Assembly (NCBI GenBank): GCA_904419835.1
Contig: CAJFTA010000073.1
Coordinates: 1 to 9,507, forward strand
DNA from: an uncultured Pseudoflavonifractor sp.
Lineage (GTDB): Bacteria > Bacillota > Clostridia > Oscillospirales > Oscillospiraceae
Reading direction: 5' to 3'
DNA: 9,507 bases
Below, in pieces: positions 5,884-9,507 of this stretch. Within the stretch, counting starts at the first letter, position 1; the number at the start of each line of letters is the position of its first letter. The notes below the pieces were generated by a model that did no database searches, was not told where the DNA came from, and was given only the letters and a program-made list of their open reading frames with translations. The translations under genes were made by a program, and so were the position numbers.

Positions 5884-6669
5884 TCAGGAAAATTTTTCTG
5901 TTTTTTCGCCGTTTTCAGCATTTATCCGGCAATTTTTTTGTGGATTCTCCGTCCAGGCTCCCCCGGCGGACCGCAGCTGTGTCAGCTCCTCTTCCTCCAG
6001 CGGACGCCACTGGCCCTTCTCCAGGGTCTGGTCCAGCACCAGCGGCCCCATGGTAAGCCGCTTCAGATAGCGCACCGGCTTGCCCCGGGCCGCCAGCATC
6101 CGCTTAATCTGGTGGTACTTCCCCTCCCGAAGGGTCACCAGCGCCTCGTCCGGGGCCTCCAGCAGCGCCAGCCCGGCGGGCAGGCAGACCAGCCCGTCCC
6201 CCAGCGTCATGCCGCTCTGAAAGGCCTCCACATCCGACTGGTCCAGCCGCCCCTCTACCCGGACAAAATAGGTCTTGTCCACGTGTTTTCGCGGCGAGAG
6301 CAGGTCGTGGGCCAGGGCTCCGTCGTTGGTCAGCAGCAGCAGCCCCTCGGTATCCCGGTCCAGCCGCCCGGCCGGAAACAGCCCGATTTTTCGCAGGTGC
6401 TCCGGCAGCAGATCCAGCACCGTGGCCTGTCTGGGGTCCTCCGTGGCCGACACCAGCCCGGCCGGCTTGTGCAGCATCAGATAAGTATATCGCTCGCAGA
6501 GTACGCTCTGACCGTCCACCAGCAGAGTCAAGTCCTCTCTGCGGTACTTCTCCTCCGGGCTGCGGGCGGCCATGCCGTTGACCGTCACTCGCCCGGCCCG
6601 CACCAGCTCCTTTACCTCCCGCCGGGACCAGCGCCCTGTGGAGGCCAGAATTTTATCCAGCCGCTCCAT
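5884..6669 (-). CDS. rsuA: RsuA-type rRNA pseudouridine synthase
   Basis: A 261-residue RsuA/RluB/RluE/RluF family enzyme that isomerises a uridine in rRNA. Residues 1-48 are an S4 RNA-binding domain (RLDKILASTG, SRREVKELVRAGRVTVNG). The catalytic domain has LHKPAGLVSATEDP (66-79), the active-site motif GRLDRDTEG with Asp104, LLTNDG, and KYHQIKRMLAA (184-194). The SPRKHVDKTY segment resembles E. coli RsuA (16S position 516) more than RluB, so 16S rRNA is the likelier target. The last 20 or so residues (from WTENPQKN) are polar, AT-rich in coding and outside the normal fold. AGGAGAGG lies five bases before the ATG. It is divergent from the 6773-7252 gene, and no clear terminator is seen after its stop. 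Confidence 0.93.
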   Translation of the reverse strand: MERLDKILASTGRWSRREVKELVRAGRVTVNGMAARSPEEKYRREDLTLLVDGQSVLCERYTYLMLHKPAGLVSATEDPRQATVLDLLPEHLRKIGLFPAGRLDRDTEGLLLLTNDGALAHDLLSPRKHVDKTYFVRVEGRLDQSDVEAFQSGMTLGDGLVCLPAGLALLEAPDEALVTLREGKYHQIKRMLAARGKPVRYLKRLTMGPLVLDQTLEKGQWRPLEEEELTQLRSAGGAWTENPQKNCRINAENGEKTEKFS

Positions 6670-6772
6670 ATTGTCCTCTCCTGTCCGTGTGATTCGCCGC
6701 CCTTTTCTGGCATAACTTCCGCCCCGCCCACATATGGATTACCACGACATAAAACGGAGGGAGCGTTGCGCT

Positions 6773-7252
6773 GTGTTTATCTTTACCGCCAAAGTGGACC
6801 GCAGAAAGCTCACCGCCGCGGCAGTGGCCGGGGTGGTGCTCTGCGGCGCGCTGGTGGCCCTGTTCGTCCTCCTGGGCGGGAGAGGGACGGCAGTCTCCGC
6901 GCTGGCAGACCCCAATGGAGTTCGAACCAACGGGGACAGGGTCGCCTATCTGGAGCAGTACGGCTGGACCGTGGACCCGGAGCCCGCCGCAGTGGAGGAG
7001 CTCCTGATCCCCGAAACCTTTGACGAAACCTATACCCAGTACCTGGAGCTCCAGTCCAGCCAGGGCTTTGATTTAACCAAATACTGTGGAAAACGGGTCA
7101 AACGCTACGCCTACACCATCACCAACTATCCAACCGGTGAAACCGGCGTCCAGGCCGGGCTTCTGGTCTACAAAAATACCGTCATCGGCGGCGAGGTTCT
7201 CTCCAGCCAGCTGGACGGCTTTATCCATGGTCTGGCGCTTCCCCAGTCCTGA
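6773..7252 (+). CDS. DUF4830-like membrane-anchored protein of unknown function
   Basis: A 159-residue protein, the only plus-strand gene. A short basic start (FIFTAKVDRRK) and one hydrophobic segment (13-35) anchor an extracytoplasmic domain. The segment NGDRVAYLEQYGWTVDPEP (53-71) and LIPETFDETYTQYLELQ (78-94), followed by a Tyr-rich strand region, match what I recall of the DUF4830 family in Clostridia. The GTG at 6773 is preferred: GGAGGGAG lies nine bases upstream, and it gives the anchor right at the N-terminus; the ATG at 6734 would place that ribosome site inside the gene. It is divergent from the rRNA pseudouridine synthase and convergent with the 7314-7904 gene. No function is known or claimed. 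Confidence 0.82.
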   Translation: MFIFTAKVDRRKLTAAAVAGVVLCGALVALFVLLGGRGTAVSALADPNGVRTNGDRVAYLEQYGWTVDPEPAAVEELLIPETFDETYTQYLELQSSQGFDLTKYCGKRVKRYAYTITNYPTGETGVQAGLLVYKNTVIGGEVLSSQLDGFIHGLALPQS

Positions 7253-7270
7253 GGAAGCGCCGGACGCCGC

Positions 7271-7311
7271 AGCGCCGCGCACATGAAAACGCCCGGCGCT
7301 CTTTTCTTTTC
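7271..7311 (+). terminator. Intrinsic terminator of the DUF4830-like gene
   Basis: AGCGCCG (7271-7277) pairs with CGGCGCT (7294-7300), and CTTTTCTTTT follows directly on the plus strand. An alternative 5' arm at 7256-7263 could pair with the same 3' arm. It lies in the 61 bases between two convergent genes; on the minus strand it has no T-run. Confidence 0.75.
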
Positions 7312-7313
7312 CC

Positions 7314-7904
7314 TCAGTGCCCCTGCAAAGCCCCCTGGCACCGGTACAAAAACACCATAAATATCAGCCGTCCCGCCAGCTGCAGCACCAGATAAACTGC
7401 TACTGATGCCAGCAGCATTTTACTGTTTGCAAAAAATAAAGCCGCACAGCCGGAGATGATGCCGCCCACGCCGCACAGGATGCACAGCCGCCAGGACAGT
7501 TCTCCTCTTCCGGAGTCCGCCTCTCCATCCCGCTCCGCCACCAGGCCGTTGGACAGGCGGCAGACAATCATAATCCCCGCCAGCTCCATCAGCTGCCGGA
7601 ACACTGCCAGGGCGAAAATTAGAATGGAGTTGTCCACAATCAGCGCAGCCAGCAGCCCGGCTACGGCGCCCAGCCGGGCGCACCATATAGCCCGGCGGTA
7701 GCCGCTCTCCGCAATGGAGGATGCTGTCAGCCCCACAAACACCATGAAAAATGCAGCAAGACATATAATGGCAGAGAGTACGCGCAGCGGCATCAGTCCA
7801 AGAACCAGCCCCGTGGTATTCAGCAGTACATAGGCCGCAGACAGGCATACACCAAAAAATATCTTTATCAGCCCCTGTCCGGCCGCGGAAAACTGCTTCT
7901 CCAT
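7314..7904 (-). CDS. Small multi-pass membrane protein of unknown function
   Basis: A 196-residue, strongly hydrophobic protein with five or six predicted membrane segments (about 15-37, 43-65, 72-90, 93-117, 138-158, 163-187) and one charged cytoplasm- or exterior-facing loop (SNGLVAERDGEADSGRGE, 118-135). AGGAGG lies nine bases before the ATG. It begins 25 bases after the stop of the mechanosensitive channel gene and has no promoter in that gap, so the two form an operon. I do not recognise the family; no catalytic or transport motif is visible. It is possibly an integral membrane partner or simply a co-transcribed gene. Confidence 0.78.
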   Translation of the reverse strand: MEKQFSAAGQGLIKIFFGVCLSAAYVLLNTTGLVLGLMPLRVLSAIICLAAFFMVFVGLTASSIAESGYRRAIWCARLGAVAGLLAALIVDNSILIFALAVFRQLMELAGIMIVCRLSNGLVAERDGEADSGRGELSWRLCILCGVGGIISGCAALFFANSKMLLASVAVYLVLQLAGRLIFMVFLYRCQGALQGH

Positions 7905-7929
7905 GGGTAACCGCCTCCTGTGTCTTCTT

Positions 7930-8805
7930 CTACTCCCGCTTCATGTGGACGTTCAGATGGTTATAGGTCATCTCGATTCCGTTCTTGTCAAAGGCAGCCT
8001 TTACCTGCTCCAACAGGTCGGAATAGAGGTCCCAGTAGTCGTCGGTGGCGCACCACACCCGCACGGCATACTCGATGGAGCTGTCCTTATAGGCCGAAAC
8101 CCGTGCGAAAGGCGCCGGATCCAGCAGAGCCTTGGGATGGCTGCGGATAACCGACTGAATGGTCTCCTTTACCAGTTCTACCGGCGCGTCATAAGCAGTA
8201 TTGAACTTCAAATCCACCCGGCGCCGCTCTTCTGCGGTGTAATTGGTAATCTTGGCAGAGGAGATCTGGCCGTTGGGGATCATGACAATCTTGTTGTCAT
8301 AGGTCCTGATCTTGGTGTACACCAGCCCGATTTCACTCACGGTTCCGCTGATGCTCTCCGTTTCAATATAGTCTCCGGCCTTGAAGGGTGTGGACACCAG
8401 CACCTGAATACCTCCCGCCAGATTGGAGAGCGTACCCTGGATAGCAAGGGAGACTGCCAGACCAATGACGGAGAGCAGTGCGATGAGCGAGGTAACCTCT
8501 ATCCCGATATATCCAAGGATAATGGTTATGGTCAAAAACCAGAGCAGTATCTTGACCACTGACTTGATAAATGTATGGAGCCCCTTTTCGATGTTCAGCC
8601 GGTTCAGCGCCCGGTTCAGCACCGACATCAGCAGCTTCATAACGATCAGGCATACCGCCAGAAGGAGCGCCACATAGAGCACCCGCCGCCAGAGATCCGG
8701 CACCTGAAAAAACTTTGTAAAGGCATCCACTACCTGTTCGGAATCCGCGCCTACAGCCGCGTCCACACTCGTGCTGCTGTCCACCGCCTGCCGCCCCCCC
8801 CTCAT
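7930..8805 (-). CDS. mscS: MscS-family mechanosensitive ion channel
   Basis: A 291-residue small-conductance mechanosensitive channel that opens under membrane tension and releases solutes on osmotic downshock. Three membrane segments (about 41-63, 80-101, 106-135) are followed by the cytoplasmic vestibule. The pore-lining third segment with GLAVSLAIQGTLSNLAGG (115-132), then PFKAGDYIE, and the IPNG turn (176-179) are family hallmarks, and the total length is close to E. coli MscS (286). The start is uncertain. The frame is open up to an ATG at 8883, but that overlaps the -10 box of the promoter and would not be transcribed. The ATG at 8805 has no clear ribosome site; a GTG at 8784 (284 residues, beginning DSSTSVDAAV) has a G-rich stretch about nine bases upstream and is a real alternative. 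It is the first gene of a two-gene operon. Confidence 0.93.
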   Translation of the reverse strand: MRGGRQAVDSSTSVDAAVGADSEQVVDAFTKFFQVPDLWRRVLYVALLLAVCLIVMKLLMSVLNRALNRLNIEKGLHTFIKSVVKILLWFLTITIILGYIGIEVTSLIALLSVIGLAVSLAIQGTLSNLAGGIQVLVSTPFKAGDYIETESISGTVSEIGLVYTKIRTYDNKIVMIPNGQISSAKITNYTAEERRRVDLKFNTAYDAPVELVKETIQSVIRSHPKALLDPAPFARVSAYKDSSIEYAVRVWCATDDYWDLYSDLLEQVKAAFDKNGIEMTYNHLNVHMKRE

Positions 8806-8871
8806 AGATTTCAGACAAGAGCCCCCAGCAATGCCGTTCCAGATATCAGGCAGGCCTTGTATAACGGCATT

Positions 8872-8900
8872 ATTATACAACATTCACCTTCCAATGTGAA
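8872..8900 (-). promoter_or_regulatory. Strong sigma-A type promoter of the mscS operon
   Basis: On the minus strand TTCACA (8895-8900), exactly 17 bases, then a perfect TATAAT (8872-8877). Start of transcription is expected near 8865, giving a leader of about 60 to 80 bases. Its position decides against translation starting at the ATG at 8883. The stretch between this promoter and the tuf terminator (8901-8960) shows nothing else I can name. Confidence 0.85.
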
Positions 8901-8960
8901 GTGCATCCTGCATTTTCCACGTATAGTCCCACGTTATTCGAATTTTTCCCTGCGTATTGA

Positions 8961-9000
8961 CAAAAAAGAGAGGCTTTATCCAAAATGGATAAAGCCTCTC
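8961..9000 (-). terminator. Distal copy of the duplicated tuf terminator, with T-run
   Basis: A 15-bp stem (arms 8968-8982 and 8986-9000, AAA loop on the plus strand) followed on the minus strand by TTTTTTG. This is a textbook intrinsic terminator. Positions 8967-9000 are identical to 9219-9252, but only this copy has the T-run, so it must be the working end of the tuf transcript if polymerase passes the first copy. Confidence 0.9.
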
Positions 9001-9218
9001 AGGCTGTCGAAAAAGTCCTTGGACTTTTTCGACAGCCTTCAAAAATGCCGTTACTTTCGCGCCGCATAGCGGCGCAAAAGTCCCCGCTCCGCTCCCCGGA
9101 AGCCTTGCCCAGCAAAGCTTCCGGGGCATTCGATTCCACGCGAGGCGGGCGGCTGCCCCCTCGCGCTCCCCCGCCCCAGCCCAGGCGAATTCTGTTCAAC
9201 CAAGGTTTTTCGACATGC
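9001..9218 (-). repeat. Structured intergenic repeat, copy B (possible mobile element)
   Basis: A 218-base non-coding repeat, the partner of 4381-4602. On the minus strand it begins GCATGTCGAAAAACC next to one hairpin copy and ends with a perfect 18-bp stem (9001-9018 with 9021-9038) next to the other. Other stems are AACC/GGTT (9198-9207), CGCGAGG/CCTCGCG (9139-9165), a 13-bp stem with one G-U pair (9096-9124) and a 12-bp stem with one G-U pair (9054-9080). Arms differ from copy A but stay paired. TGTCGAAAAA occurs near both ends, so the ends are partly inverted repeats. It lies between two identical 34-base copies of the tuf terminator hairpin and is probably part of the tuf transcript. No transposase or convincing gene is inside. 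Confidence 0.8.
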
Positions 9219-9254
9219 AGAGAGGCTTTATCCAAAATGGATAAAGCCTCTCTG
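9218..9254 (-). terminator. Proximal copy of the duplicated tuf terminator, lacking the T-run
   Basis: A 17-bp stem (arms 9218-9234 and 9238-9254) beginning 34 bases past the EF-Tu stop on the minus strand. It carries the same 34 bases as 8967-9000 but is followed by TGCATGTCG rather than a T-run, because the repeat begins here. As a terminator it should be weak; as a stem-loop it would still protect an mRNA 3' end. Confidence 0.75.
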
Positions 9255-9287
9255 AAAGCGCACATCAGTTGTGTGTCAGGACCTCAA

Positions 9288-9507
9288 TTACTCGTTGATG
9301 TCGATGACAACGCCGGAACCGACGGTACGGCCGCCCTCGCGGATAGCGAAGCGCAGGCCCTTCTCGATGGCGATGGGGGTGATCAGCTCCACGTCCATGT
9401 CGACGTTATCGCCGGGCATGCACATCTCAGTGCCCTCGGGCAGGGTGATGATGCCGGTCACGTCGGTGGTACGGAAGTAGAACTGGGGACGATAGTTGTT
9501 GAAGAAG
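9288..9507 (-). CDS. tuf: Elongation factor Tu, 3' end (partial)
   Basis: The last 72 residues of EF-Tu, cut by the right edge of the window. The visible part is domain III: NYRPQFYFRTTDVTG, LPEGTEMCMPGDNV, then IAIEKGLRFAIREGGRTVG and the ending GSGVVIDINE. EF-Tu brings aminoacyl-tRNA to the ribosome as a GTP complex; the GTPase domain lies outside the window. The TAA is at 9288-9290. Codon use is strongly biased to C-ending codons, as expected for a very highly expressed gene. The duplicated terminator and repeat copy B follow it. Confidence 0.97.
   Translation of the reverse strand, partial: FFNNYRPQFYFRTTDVTGIITLPEGTEMCMPGDNVDMDVELITPIAIEKGLRFAIREGGRTVGSGVVIDINE

Noticed and set aside
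5803..7023. Plus-strand open frame of 406 codons spanning the pseudouridine synthase and part of the next gene
   Set aside because: It is Pro/Gln/His-rich, antisense to a gene with an intact active-site motif, and has no ribosome site.
8957..8992. TTGACA on the plus strand at 8957-8962 as a -35 box
   Set aside because: Nothing like a -10 box lies 16 to 18 bases downstream, where the tuf terminator stem is, and no plus-strand gene follows.

Overview
The window looks like a chromosomal segment of a GC-rich, low-motility-type gut Firmicute, most likely from the Oscillospiraceae (the Flavonifractor/Pseudoflavonifractor/Lawsonibacter neighbourhood). This is an inference from gene content (ftsE-ftsX followed by a coiled-coil M23 hydrolase and an S41 protease, a PucR/CdaR-like regulator, a DUF4830-like protein, an EF-Tu 3' end), from GC-rich codon use with AT-rich promoters, and from sigma-A type promoters. 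No species can be named from the sequence alone. Almost everything is on the minus strand, so the text follows the genes from right to left.

Right edge: the 3' end of tuf (EF-Tu), then a 482-base gene-free stretch (8806-9287). It holds the tuf terminator hairpin in two copies with a ~218-base structured repeat between them, and then a strong promoter for an operon of an MscS-type mechanosensitive channel and a small multi-pass membrane protein of unknown function (7314-8805). A single plus-strand gene (6773-7252, DUF4830-like membrane-anchored protein) converges on that operon at a shared terminator region and diverges from an RsuA-like 16S rRNA pseudouridine synthase (5884-6669). Next comes a PucR/CdaR-like regulator with its own good promoter (4641-5732).

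A second gene-free stretch (4294-4640, 347 bases) follows. It contains the terminator hairpin of the regulator, again in two copies flanking a second, diverged and oppositely oriented copy of the same structured repeat. After it comes the cell-envelope cluster ftsE-ftsX-M23 hydrolase (1417-4293), closed by a good intrinsic terminator, then a CtpA-type S41 protease (135-1307) followed by two stacked hairpins. FtsEX is expected to gate the secreted coiled-coil hydrolase; the S41 protease may act in the same wall-processing pathway.

The most unusual item is the repeat. Two copies (4381-4602 and 9001-9218) share a 49-base core with one mismatch and a series of five hairpins whose arms differ between copies in a pairing-preserving way. 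Each copy sits inside a different transcription terminator hairpin, and in each case that local hairpin is duplicated so that identical hairpins bracket the repeat. This reads as a non-autonomous mobile, structured element that targets terminator stem-loops and duplicates them. A third place (90-104) carries the same boundary motif next to a hairpin without the rest of the element.
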